This document shows positions 54,919 through 63,790 of a stretch of 64,000 bases of DNA, piece after piece. The translations under genes and the position numbers were made by a program. This DNA comes from a bacterium. GTDB lineage: Bacteria > Hydrothermota > UBA3073 > JACQXS01 > JAQTXJ01. The DNA lies in contig JAQUPX010000004.1 of the NCBI GenBank assembly GCA_028716385.1, positions 275,165-339,164 on the forward strand, read 5' to 3'. The notes beneath the pieces are model-generated. The model searched no databases, was not told where the DNA came from, and was given only the letters and a program-made list of their open reading frames with translations. Position 1 is the first letter of the stretch. Every line of letters begins with the position of its first letter.

Positions 54919-55819
54919 GGATTTTGGATTTTAGATTTTAGAATTTGGAATTGAAGGGAATTAAAAGATAAAGAAAGAACTCCCCTTTCAGTAGTAGCTA
55001 TAATATATCAAGGTCAGGAGACCTTTCCCACAAGATAAAAGAACATTAAGATTTTGGATTGCGGAATTGAAAACAGTAGAATAAAAAAACTGCCACGAAA
55101 ACACGAAGAAAAAACCATAAAATAGTAACCACGAGATTCCACAGATTTACACAAGATTAAAATAAATAATAGAATATAAAAAAACAGAATAAGATTTATA
55201 CGAGATTTTCACAGAACAAAAAAACACAAAAAACGGAAAGTTGAAGCGAGTCCACCTGAGGCGGATTCAACCTACCCAATAAGGAAACTAGAGAGGGGAA
55301 GATAGTATATCAGAACATCAGGGAATCAGGTTACAGAAAAAGATAAGATGGATTCCCGCTTTCGCGGGAATGACAAACATAGAGGTGCTGGGCATATCTT
55401 CCAAGGCACTAACCAACAACAAAAAGGGTCGACTCAGCGAGGTGTCCCTACAACACACCAGAGAGGGTAAGATAGTATATCAGAAAATCAGGTTATCAGA
55501 AGACAGCATATCAGAACATCAGGAAATCAGCTTACAGAAAAAGATAAGATGGATTCCTGTCACCGCCGCAGCGGGATGTCCCAGATGTTCCATTTGCAAG
55601 TTGTGCCTACAAACTGAAGAGAGTAAAAAATAGGGACTTTGTCAGACAAGAATCCTCCAAACAGACCGGTGGACAAGTGTCCGACCTACCGTCCCCAAAA
55701 GAAAAGTCAGACAAGAATCCTCCAAACAGACCGGTGGACAAGAATGTCCGACCTACCATCCCCAAAAGAGAAGGGCGAAGCAGCGCTTCGCCCCTACGAA
55801 TACATATGTATATTCAAAA
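54919..55819. repeat. 900-nt gene-free stretch of degenerate and palindromic repeats
   Basis: No credible gene is seen; short open frames here are built from repeat units. Contents: CACGAGATTCCACAGATTT tracts (~55133), TCCACCTGAGGCGGATTCAACC (family B, ~55250), a family D simple copy (55350-55374), two ATCAGAACATCAGG-type modules (~55310, ~55480-55530), a family A copy with AGATGTTCC tail (55558-55590), and the tandem repeat at 55641. Confidence 0.65.
55641..55773. repeat. 65/67-nt tandem duplication
   Basis: Units start at 55641 and 55706 with GTCAGACAAGAATCCTCC and end ...CGACCTACC(G/A)TCCCCAAAAG(A). Each has a GACA..TGTC-type palindrome interrupted by a CCTCCAAACAGACCGGTGG module. An uninterrupted relative is at ~47818. 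Confidence 0.75.
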
Positions 55820-57226
55820 TTATTCTTCGAGTTTTATTTTTTCTACAGTTCCGAGAGTAGAGAGAGGTTTATCGAAATCTTTAGCATTTCCCACGACCAG
55901 AATTTCCATTTTATCGGCAAACAGATTTTGTTTGAGAGAAGTCAGCATAGAAGCTCTTGTAACTTTATCTATATTCCCTAGATATTTATCGTAGAAATCC
56001 AGCGGCATATTAAAGAATTCGAGAGAAGCCTGGTTCATTACTATATCAAAAGGAGATTCGAATTTGAATATGAACCTGTTTTTAATGGCGTCTTTAGTTT
56101 TGGAAAATTCGGCGCTATCTACTTCCGTTTTGGTAATTTTATCTATTTGATTAAGAACTAGTTCTATTGCTTTTACGGTGTTTTTCCCATCAGTCTGGCA
56201 GAATGCTCCGATATTACCTTTATATATCTGTCCCGGTGTAAAATAGCTATTTATGAGATAAGCCAATCCAGCTTCATCTCTTACTGCCCTATGAAGCCAG
56301 CTACTCATACTTCCCCCGAGTATATAGTTTCCTATTTCAAGGGGATAAAGGTTGGGGTCTTTTTTGAAGATGCCTAAATGACCCATTATTATGGTGCTCT
56401 GGGAGACATTTTTTTCAACGTAATAGACTTTTCTTTCGTATTTAGCTGCGATATCAGGGATAACCGGGAATTTAACATTAGTTTTTTTCCATTCTTTAAA
56501 AGCGGTATTCAATTCATTAACAATTGAGTCTGCGTTAAAATCTCCTGCTATAGCGATTATTGCGCCATCGGGGACATAATATTTTTTGTGAAAAGCGATT
56601 ATGTCTTTGCGGGAAATATTATTTACGGTTTCCAATGTGGGGAACCAGCCTGTCGGGTGTCCTTTACGGAGTTTTTTTGTGAAGTTTCTGAGACCGGCAT
56701 CAACGGGAGAATCGTTTCTTCTTCTTATGTTTTCCTTCATAGAGATAACTTCTGCTTTGAATTTATCTTCCTGGAAGGCAGGATTCATAAGAATATCCAC
56801 GAGCAGATTGAGAGTAGCATCAAAGTTTTCTTTCAGAGCAGCAAAAGAGCAATGAATATAAGAGCCTGCGGTATTAAATTCGATTTCCGAAGCATCGTAT
56901 TCCAATTTATTATTTATTTCATCGGGGGATATATTTTTAGTTCCGCCTGTTCTTAGCGTTTGCGCCGTTAAGTCAGCGAGTCCTACTTTATCTTTAGTAT
57001 CATACAGGGCGCCTGCTTTGATATACATACCGGCGTCAATAAAAGGCAATTCGTGGTCTTCCAGCAGATATACGACGATACCGTTATCGAGTTGGCGTCT
57101 GATAGGTTTTTGAGGAGTCCAGTTTATTGGTTTATAAGTGAGTCCTGCGATATCCGGGTATTGGAATGGTTCTGCGGACAAACTGCCTGCAAAAAAGAGT
57201 ATGAGAGCTATTTTTAAGTATTTCAT
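55820..57226 (-). CDS. M16 peptidase-like subunit without zinc motif
   Basis: 468 residues. Signal peptide (MKYLKIALILFFAGSLSA), then two M16 (insulinase/pitrilysin-like) domains. Where active members have HxxEH this protein reads DLTAQTLRTGG, so it is a non-catalytic subunit. The C-terminal domain keeps the R/Y substrate-binding area (AVRDEAGLAYLINSYFTPG). Its ATG overlaps the stop of the active partner gene (ATGA), which implies translational coupling and a heterodimer in the periplasm, like PqqL/YmxG-type and mitochondrial processing peptidase pairs. Confidence 0.85.
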   Translation of the reverse strand: MKYLKIALILFFAGSLSAEPFQYPDIAGLTYKPINWTPQKPIRRQLDNGIVVYLLEDHELPFIDAGMYIKAGALYDTKDKVGLADLTAQTLRTGGTKNISPDEINNKLEYDASEIEFNTAGSYIHCSFAALKENFDATLNLLVDILMNPAFQEDKFKAEVISMKENIRRRNDSPVDAGLRNFTKKLRKGHPTGWFPTLETVNNISRKDIIAFHKKYYVPDGAIIAIAGDFNADSIVNELNTAFKEWKKTNVKFPVIPDIAAKYERKVYYVEKNVSQSTIIMGHLGIFKKDPNLYPLEIGNYILGGSMSSWLHRAVRDEAGLAYLINSYFTPGQIYKGNIGAFCQTDGKNTVKAIELVLNQIDKITKTEVDSAEFSKTKDAIKNRFIFKFESPFDIVMNQASLEFFNMPLDFYDKYLGNIDKVTRASMLTSLKQNLFADKMEILVVGNAKDFDKPLSTLGTVEKIKLEE

Positions 57227-58911
57227 TTTCCCCCCCCACCAGTTACGCTATCCAACACCTGGCGAATAATTTTAAGTTTTTGTTCATCGGGTACGGTTTT
57301 GCCGCTAGCTTTTTCCGTCTGATTAAGTTGGTCTATAAGCATATTTAATTTGTTAAGCGTATCATCGTCTATTTTTTTACCTGTTTTCTTTTCGTAGTAT
57401 TCAATAGAGGAGTCGAGGATTGATTTACCTGATTCTTTCTTTACGGAAGTAATAACGGTTCTGTTTTCTTTTGTGAAATATTTATTTATCACGTTAATGA
57501 TATCCTGAGCGGTAACTTTATCAATAATTTTCGTATAATCATTAAGTTTTTCCCAACCGCCCCAGAAACCTTCGTAGTATAAAAGTTGAGAAACCAACGA
57601 TTGGTTACTGGACATTATGCTCAGGAACTGCGCTTTGACGTCATTTTTTATTCTATTAAGTTCCCAGTCGGTTACGGGTTCGGTTTTCATTTTTTCAATT
57701 TCTTTATAGAAGAGACTTTCAATTTCTGCGATCGTATGAGAACCTGCAGGTGCGCCTTTAAAGACAAAGAGATTCGGGTATCTTTTACCGGGAGCGCCTG
57801 TAAAGGTGTATGCGGAGGCAGCGATATTCGTTTCTACAAATTGTTTATAAAGGCGGGCAGTTCTTCCTCTTGATAGAATGGAAGATAGGACATCAAGGAT
57901 ATAAGCGTCGGGATTGGAATCGGAATAAGTAGGAGTATGGTAGCCGATTAATATTTGGGGTTCAGCGGGGAGTTCCAGAGTTACTCTTCTTTCGGAAGTC
58001 TGAGCCGGTTCGGATTTCCAGGTTGGAGCAGGGAGTTTTTTCTTTGGGAAGTGAGAGAAGTATTTAGTTATGATAGTTTTTGCTTCATCGAAACTTATAT
58101 CCCCGACTATGCCGATAATTCCGTTAGAAGGGATATAAAAGGATTTGCAAAAAGCCGTTAAGTCATCTTTATTTATACCTGAGACGGTTTCTACCTGGCC
58201 TGCTATGAGTTTTCCGTAAGGATGGACTTTAAAAGCAGTTTTGAATAATTCGTCATTCATCAGGCTCGAGGGTTCATCTTTGTGCATTTTTACTTCCTGA
58301 GTTACCACGCTTTTTTCTTCGTAGAAGCCTCGAAACACAGTATTTTCGATTATATCAGCGGTCATTCTTGCCCAGAGTTCAAGTTTATTTGAGGGTATTT
58401 CCAGGACATACATAGTATAATCTTTGCTGGTTGCGGCGTTTAATCCAACGGCTCCGGCTTTTTCATAGATTTCGGATATTTCTCTTTGTTTTATGTATTC
58501 TCTAGCGAGGGCGCAGGCGGAGTCGAGTTCCTGCTGAAGTTTTGTTAATTTGAGAGAATCGGGTTTTGATTTTTTAGATTCTTTTGTTATTTTAGCATAT
58601 AAGCTATCTTGTTTAAGGAGGAGAGGGAGTTCTTTGTTGTAATCTTTAGTGCCGAAAGTTTTAGTACCTTTGAACATCATATGTTCTATAAGGTGAGCGA
58701 GGCCTGTTTTATTTGCAGGTTCGTCGGTGCTGCCGGAAAGGAATAGCAGTCTGATTGCGATTGTGGGTGAGTAGGAACGTTGCATATATATAACGCGCCA
58801 CCCGTTATCGAGAGTGAACTCTTTTACTTTATCATTAAGGTCAAAGGCGTGAAGCGAGCCCGATAAAGCAAAGAGGGTGAGAAGTGCAAATACAGATTTT
58901 TTGATACGCAT
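57223..58911 (-). CDS. M16 zinc peptidase, catalytic subunit
   Basis: 562 residues. The signal peptide ends near GSLHA. The inverted zinc motif is in AHLIEHMMFKGT (HLIEH), with the distal glutamate in SVVTQEVKMHKDEPSS. The second domain has EPQILIGYHTPTY and ILSRGRTARLYKQF. A helical insertion (LLLKQDSLYAKITKESKKSK ... YIKQREISEIYEKAGAVG) lies between the zinc motif and the distal Glu, as in some long M16 members. SD AAGGAGGAAG is strong. It forms the active half of the pair with the downstream inactive paralog. Confidence 0.9.
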   Translation of the reverse strand: MRIKKSVFALLTLFALSGSLHAFDLNDKVKEFTLDNGWRVIYMQRSYSPTIAIRLLFLSGSTDEPANKTGLAHLIEHMMFKGTKTFGTKDYNKELPLLLKQDSLYAKITKESKKSKPDSLKLTKLQQELDSACALAREYIKQREISEIYEKAGAVGLNAATSKDYTMYVLEIPSNKLELWARMTADIIENTVFRGFYEEKSVVTQEVKMHKDEPSSLMNDELFKTAFKVHPYGKLIAGQVETVSGINKDDLTAFCKSFYIPSNGIIGIVGDISFDEAKTIITKYFSHFPKKKLPAPTWKSEPAQTSERRVTLELPAEPQILIGYHTPTYSDSNPDAYILDVLSSILSRGRTARLYKQFVETNIAASAYTFTGAPGKRYPNLFVFKGAPAGSHTIAEIESLFYKEIEKMKTEPVTDWELNRIKNDVKAQFLSIMSSNQSLVSQLLYYEGFWGGWEKLNDYTKIIDKVTAQDIINVINKYFTKENRTVITSVKKESGKSILDSSIEYYEKKTGKKIDDDTLNKLNMLIDQLNQTEKASGKTVPDEQKLKIIRQVLDSVTGGGGK

Positions 58912-59163
58912 AACTTCCTCCTTTTAATAAATAAACGTAATTATAAAATTAACAGATAATAAAAATTTTCACCGCAGAGTCGCAAAGGGCGCAGAGAACA
59001 GCAAGACTAACCACAGAGAGAAAATAAAAACGGAAAAAGAGAACGGAAAGTCTGAGGATTGAGAGTAAAAAATAGAGAACACAGAGAACAGAAAGAGACA
59101 GAACGGATTTATTTTTAACAGGGAATTTAAGAGACTTGAGACAGAGTACATAATTTAAAATTT

Positions 59164-60645
59164 TTATTTCATCAAGACTATTTTTTTCGTTATTGTATAA
59201 TTATTAGTGGAGAGTTTAATAAAGTAAACGCCTGATGTCAAGTTTTTTGAGTTGAGGGTTGTGGTATAAGTGCCGGCGGGTTTTTGTTCGTTTATTAATG
59301 TCTTTACACATTGTCCCGATAAATCATAAAGCGTTAATTGGGTATTAGTTAATAGTGTACTAGTATAATAGGGAACAGAATAAGAAATAGAGGTTGAAGT
59401 AATAAACGGGTTTTGTCCTATTTTTATATTTAATTTTTGATCGCCGCCAAGGCGGGATGTCGCTTCGCTCCATTTTTCTTCAATCCCGACTTCTTTAGCC
59501 AGTCTAACCAGATAGACAGCAGAACTGTCTATACCGAAAGATGATGTAGAACCTGCAATGATAAAACCGCCATCTTCAGTTTGCTGAACAGCCCATCTTC
59601 CATCCCAGTTAGTTTCACCGACAGTTTTAGTCCATAATGTATCACCGGAAGAATTTGTTCTGATGAGATAACCATTCCATCCGAAAGAGTATGTATAACC
59701 TGCGATGATAAACCCGCCATCTTGAGTCTGTTGAACGGAACTACCATAGTCATCGGCAGTTCCGCCGAAAGTTCTTGTCCATAAAGTATCGCCAGAAGAA
59801 TTTGTTTTAATCATATAAACATCTTTCCCGCCTGTTCCAAAAGAGTATGTGTGTCCTGTAATAATAAAACCGCTATCTTCAGTTTGTTGAATTGATGTGC
59901 CTGCATCGTCGGCAGTTCCGCCGAAAATTTTTGTCCAGAGAGTATTGCCCGAAGAATTTGTCTTAACCAGATAGACATTGTCATCGCTTGCCTCGAGAGA
60001 GCCTACAATAATAAACCCACTGTCTTGAGTTTGTTGAGCTGAACCACAATAATCATTGTATCCTCCGCTGAAAGTTCTTGTCCAGAGGGTATCTCCTGAA
60101 AAATTTGTCCTAATTATATAGCCATCATTACTACCTGCGCCGAAAGAATTTGTAAATCCTGTAACAATAAATCCCCCATCTAAAGTCTGTTGAATTGAGT
60201 TGCCATAATCATAGCCAGTTCCGCCGTAAGTTTTTGTCCACAGGGTATCGCCCGAAGAATCTGTTTTAAGAAGATAAATATCTGCATAACCTGCCCCAAA
60301 AGAGCATGTCCAGCCAGCAATTATAAAACCTTCATCGGGAGTTTGTTGAACGGAATATCCTTCGTCATCATAAATTCCGCCGTAGGTTCTTGTCCAAAGA
60401 GTTTCGCCTGTAGAGTTTGTTTTGATTAGATAGACATTAGAATAAGTTGGTGTGTTTACTCCGAAAGAGTATGTTGTACCTACAATAATAAACCCACCAT
60501 CTTTAGTCTGTTTAACTGAACGACCATAATCAACCTTAGTTCCGCCGTAAGTTCTTGTCCATAGGGTATCGGGGGCGGAAGCAATTCCAAGATTAGTAAT
60601 TCCAAATACTCCTATAAAAAGCCAAACTATTAATTTTTTGTGCAT
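59164..60645 (-). CDS. secreted repeat protein with T9SS sorting domain
   Basis: 493 residues. Signal peptide MHKKLIVWLFIGVFGITNLG, then seven ~55-residue repeats with GDTLWTRTYGGT, YGSSVQQTQDGGFIIAGYT and SFG...YLIKTNSSG, a propeller-like repeat common in T9SS bacteria. A family A palindrome encodes ATSRLGGDQ (59441-59472) exactly between the repeats and the sorting domain (NPFITSTSISY, LTLYDLSGQCVKTL, SGVYFIKLSTN). It is surface-located, probably binding rather than enzymatic. No clear SD is seen. Confidence 0.8.
   Translation of the reverse strand: MHKKLIVWLFIGVFGITNLGIASAPDTLWTRTYGGTKVDYGRSVKQTKDGGFIIVGTTYSFGVNTPTYSNVYLIKTNSTGETLWTRTYGGIYDDEGYSVQQTPDEGFIIAGWTCSFGAGYADIYLLKTDSSGDTLWTKTYGGTGYDYGNSIQQTLDGGFIVTGFTNSFGAGSNDGYIIRTNFSGDTLWTRTFSGGYNDYCGSAQQTQDSGFIIVGSLEASDDNVYLVKTNSSGNTLWTKIFGGTADDAGTSIQQTEDSGFIITGHTYSFGTGGKDVYMIKTNSSGDTLWTRTFGGTADDYGSSVQQTQDGGFIIAGYTYSFGWNGYLIRTNSSGDTLWTKTVGETNWDGRWAVQQTEDGGFIIAGSTSSFGIDSSAVYLVRLAKEVGIEEKWSEATSRLGGDQKLNIKIGQNPFITSTSISYSVPYYTSTLLTNTQLTLYDLSGQCVKTLINEQKPAGTYTTTLNSKNLTSGVYFIKLSTNNYTITKKIVLMK
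59441..59472 (-). repeat. family A element inside a sorting-domain protein gene
   Basis: CGCCGCCAAGGCGGGATGTCGC with a short GCTTCGCTCC tail. It is read in the minus strand as SEATSRLGGD, in the interdomain linker. Confidence 0.75.
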
Positions 60646-61634
60646 AGCACTTTATAACATTAAATTAAATATCCCCCGCTAACGCGGGATAGAATTCCCT
60701 AAGAGCTAAAGCTCTAAGGGCCGTCTAAAAAATTAAATATTAAATATACAGATTAAAGCCAAAAATACAAATCAAATATTTCCAGCTATAAAAAAGCTTT
60801 TTCATCTTTTAGGGATAGTATAATTAGTTTTTGTAATGTCAACTGTAAAAAATAAAAAGCTCTGCCACTAAAGCACAAAAGCACAAAAAACAGAGCACAA
60901 AATTAAAACAAATCCCGGAACAGATTTTGGACTGTCTCGTGAAAGATGTGGAACTTATAGTAAAAAAGAGAATACTTTAGCCACATCTACCTAAAAAATT
61001 GGCAGACAGGGAATTGCACAGAAAAACACAGAAAAAGAAAAACAGATAGTAACTTGTAGTAACTCATTGTAACTAAGTGGTAATTTATTGTAACAGATAA
61101 ATAAAGACATACAAGAAAGAATGGAATAAAATAAAATAGTAACCCTTCGCAAGCTCAGGATAAGTATCTCTAAGGACTTCGTCCCTGCCTGCGGCAGGCA
61201 GGCAAGAGCTTCTTACCACGAGATTTCACAGAACAAAAAGGCGCAGAGGACGCAGAGGATAGAAAACAGAGAGCAAATCAGAATATTCCGCCAGAGGCGG
61301 ATTCAACCTACCCAACAAGGCGGACAGGAAAGTGGTGGAGAAAGAAAGGGCTAAAGCCCGAAAACCCTCAGCTAAAGCTGGGTAGAAAAACAGGGAATAG
61401 GACATATAGGCAGAATATCCATGCCAGAGGCAGGCAAGCAGGAGATAAGAAGGCAGCAAATCAGAATATCAGGTTATCAGAAGGCAGCAAATCAGAATAT
61501 CAGTAAATCAGGTTACAGAAAAAGACAAAATGGATTCACGCTTTCGTCAATTAGATGGGGTGACGTCACCCCATCTACGCATTAAATTAGTTGGGGCAGT
61601 TGCCCCAACCTACCCAGGTTAATATCAAATATTT
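60646..61634. repeat. 989-nt gene-free stretch of repeats
   Basis: No gene is seen. Contents: CCCTAAGAGCTAAAGCTCTAAGGG (~60697; first 20 bases suffice), CACTAAAGCACAAAAGCAC tracts (~60866), a family C hairpin with inner GGACTTCGTCC and CCTGCCTGCGGCAGGCAGG palindromes (61158-61217), family B (61283-61297), GGGCTAAAGCCC and CAGCTAAAGCTG (~61349-61380), ATCAGAATATCAGG modules (~61460-61510), and two perfect hairpins at 61552-61609. Confidence 0.65.
61552..61609. repeat. two adjacent perfect palindromes
   Basis: 61552-61577 is a 26-nt perfect palindrome centred on TGACGTCA with GATGGGG/CCCCATC arms. 61590-61609 is GTTGGGGCA-GT-TGCCCCAAC. They lie just downstream of the membrane-protein gene stop. 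Confidence 0.8.
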
Positions 61635-62057
61635 TTAAGCGGGGTGGGAGTTGAGTTTTTTTTGTTTTTTTATTATGGATATGATAACAAATGCGGAAAA
61701 AAATATAGATAGACAGGGATAAGCTATAAATAATGGTTTTACATGGGAATACTTAATACCATGCCAAGTTTTAGTAGCGTATAAATAGTCATTAAAATAC
61801 CAGAGAGCAAGAAGGGCATTAGAATATAAGACAGTGAGGATTATTTTTAGTTTAAATTTGTTTTGCAACCAATTGCTAAGGGTAAGTGTGCGTATATTTA
61901 TTCCTAATCCAGCAATAAAAATCCATTTTCCAATATAATTAAATACCTCAAAAAGTTCTTCCCCTATACATTGTGTTATATATAATAATCCCGGTATTGA
62001 CGCAAGTACAATACCAATTAAACTGATTACAAAAATATCTTTTTCTCTTTGATTCAT
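61635..62057 (-). CDS. small membrane protein
   Basis: 140 residues with four hydrophobic helices (FVISLIGIVLASIPGLLYI, WIFIAGLGINIRTL, IILTVLYSNALLALWYF, CLSIFFSAFVIISII) and a lysine-rich end. It is a close paralog of the gene just upstream, whose stop overlaps this ATG by 4 nt (ATGA). No family is recognised. The pair probably forms a membrane hetero-oligomer. Confidence 0.55.
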   Translation of the reverse strand: MNQREKDIFVISLIGIVLASIPGLLYITQCIGEELFEVFNYIGKWIFIAGLGINIRTLTLSNWLQNKFKLKIILTVLYSNALLALWYFNDYLYATKTWHGIKYSHVKPLFIAYPCLSIFFSAFVIISIIKKQKKLNSHPA

Positions 62058-62488
62058 TTTTTAAGAGGGTTTTTAAGTTTCTTGTGTTTTTTGAGTATGG
62101 ATATGATAATTACTGCAGAACCGAATATAGATAAAGAGAGGTCCATTATAAAGGATGATTTCATACTAGGATTAGTAGGATACTTAGTAGTATGCTCATA
62201 TTGAGTAAAGGACAAATAGTAAGTAACATACCAGAGAACAAGAAGAACGTTGGAATATAAAAGAGTGAGAATTATTTTTAGTTTTAAGTTGTTTTGTAAC
62301 CAATTGCTATTAACAAGTGTGCGTATATTTATTGCTAACCCCATCATAAAAATCAAGTTTCCAATATGATTAAATATATGAAAAGTTTCTTCCCCGATAC
62401 AGTCTACTATATATAATACTGTTGGTATTGATGCAAGTATAAGACCAATAAGGCTCATTACAAAAATATCTTTTTCTTCTTGGCTCAT
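62054..62488 (-). CDS. small membrane protein, paralog
   Basis: About 144 residues from ATG 62488; a GTG at 62503 is possible but would add residues absent from the paralog. The same four-helix plan as its neighbour: DIFVMSLIGLILASIPTVLYI, NLIFMMGLAINIRTL, IILTLLYSNVLLVLWYV, LSIFGSAVIIISIL. Tandem duplication of a small membrane gene. Function unknown. Confidence 0.55.
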   Translation of the reverse strand: MSQEEKDIFVMSLIGLILASIPTVLYIVDCIGEETFHIFNHIGNLIFMMGLAINIRTLVNSNWLQNNLKLKIILTLLYSNVLLVLWYVTYYLSFTQYEHTTKYPTNPSMKSSFIMDLSLSIFGSAVIIISILKKHKKLKNPLKK

Positions 62489-62551
62489 AGTTTTAAGGAG
62501 CACCTACCAAACAAATCGGCAGGCAGGCGTGCTCCTACCTACCCTTACCGT

Positions 62552-63055
62552 TTATTCTTTTTTGATGGTTAGTCTGAAAGCTATTAGGCTTCCGAGCATA
62601 GCGCTCGACCACATAACATAAGGGTAGCGGTCTATTTCTTCGTTGCCAACGATTCCTGATAATGCGCCATATCCGGCTATTCCACCGACAAGCGCACCTA
62701 AGAAAGTAAAGAGAAAAGAGCTTTGTTCTTTTTCCACGAGTTCGCTTCCGATTAGCCACAGTCCATAAGCGGCACCGGGGATAGTTCCAACTGCGCCTGC
62801 GTTTCTGCCCATTGTTTTTGCACCGTCAACGGTATAAGAGCTTTTTGTGGAAGCATATCCCAGCCAATATCCTATTCCGTAACCTATTGCTCCTCCTATA
62901 AATCCGGCAGGAGGTTCGGTAAAGACCCAGGAATAATCTTTAGTTGGGCTGGGAAAAGATAACCCAAGAACGGGGTCAAACTGTACTTCATTGTAAACGG
63001 GGAAAGTCGAGAACTGAGGAGTAGGTTGTAAGGTAAGCAGTAAGAATAAGAGCAT
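62552..63055 (-). CDS. glycine-rich membrane protein, unknown
   Basis: 167 residues. The N terminus MLLFLLLTLQPTPQ is a very short hydrophobic segment without basic residues. Three later segments are glycine-zipper-like (GFIGGAIGYGIGYWLGYAS, GTIPGAAYGLWLIGSEL, FLGALVGGIAGYGALSGIV). It may be inner- or outer-membrane; the family is not recognised. SD GGGAGGT is strong. It lies 51 nt downstream of efp in the same direction. Confidence 0.5.
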   Translation of the reverse strand: MLLFLLLTLQPTPQFSTFPVYNEVQFDPVLGLSFPSPTKDYSWVFTEPPAGFIGGAIGYGIGYWLGYASTKSSYTVDGAKTMGRNAGAVGTIPGAAYGLWLIGSELVEKEQSSFLFTFLGALVGGIAGYGALSGIVGNEEIDRYPYVMWSSAMLGSLIAFRLTIKKE

Positions 63056-63106
63056 TTTTACCTCCCGATGGAAAGTATTATTTCACTTTAATATATATGT
63101 ATATTT

Positions 63107-63667
63107 TTATTGGACTCTTGATATATATTCGTCGGTTCGGGTATCTATTTTTATTACTTCGCCTGCTTCTACGAAGAGTGGTACCTGCACTATTGCGCCG
63201 GTTTCCAATTTCGCCGGTTTGAGTCCGCCGGATATTCGAGCGCTTTTTAACGGAGGCTCGGTTTCTATTATTTTGAGTTCGCAGGAATTTTGCAGTCTTA
63301 CACCGAGTATTTCTTCATCAGCCATTAGCACAAGGATGGTCATTTGTTCTTTAAGGTATTTGAGGGTATCCTTTATGATAACTTCAGCAAGGGGAGTTTG
63401 TTCGTAGGTAGTTGGGTCCATAAAATAATAGAATCCACCTTCTTTGTAGAGATATTGCATAGGTTTTTCATTAACCTTTACTATTTCAATATTTTCGTCC
63501 GGGTTGTAGGTATTTTCGGTAACGGCTCCGGTTTTAACACTTTTCATTTTGACACGTTGAACGGCGCCGCCTCTACCCATTTTGATGTGGGCGTAGTCAA
63601 CTATAGTGTAGTATTCGTTATTAATTCTTACGAAAGTGCCTTTTTTTAGGTCTTTAATGATAGCCAT
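63107..63667 (-). CDS. efp: elongation factor P
   Basis: 186 residues, three beta-barrel domains as usual: KOW-like domain I (1-65), OB domain II and III, with the C-terminal signature around TRTDEYISRV. The tip residue that enters the ribosome is Arg32 in KMGRGGAV, not lysine, i.e. the EarP/rhamnose-type arrangement rather than the EpmA lysyl-lysine type. EF-P relieves stalling at polyproline. SD GGGAGG is 8 nt upstream. It is 41 nt after tRNA-Leu and on the same strand. Confidence 0.95.
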   Translation of the reverse strand: MAIIKDLKKGTFVRINNEYYTIVDYAHIKMGRGGAVQRVKMKSVKTGAVTENTYNPDENIEIVKVNEKPMQYLYKEGGFYYFMDPTTYEQTPLAEVIIKDTLKYLKEQMTILVLMADEEILGVRLQNSCELKIIETEPPLKSARISGGLKPAKLETGAIVQVPLFVEAGEVIKIDTRTDEYISRVQ

Positions 63668-63707
63668 CTAGTGCCTCCCGAATATTATGATTTATTTTAA
63701 ATAAAAA

Positions 63708-63790
63708 TGGGCAAGGAGGGACTCGAACCCTCAATCCCTTGCGGGCAACGGATTTTAAGTCCGTTGCGTATACCGTTCCGCCACTTGCCC
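63708..63790 (-). tRNA. tRNA-Leu (anticodon TAA)
   Basis: Acceptor GGGCAAG/CTTGCCC pairs fully. The anticodon stem CGGA/TCCG carries loop CTTAAAA with TAA, a long class II variable arm (CCCGCAAGGG) is present, and the T loop GGTTCGAGTCC is canonical. The discriminator is A, CCA is not encoded, and a T-run follows. It reads UUA codons. Confidence 0.95.

Noticed and set aside
55370..55994. Several short open frames on the plus strand (for example 55370-55633 and 55639-55860)
   Set aside because: They are composed of palindromic and tandem repeat units, lack ribosome sites, and have no protein-like composition.
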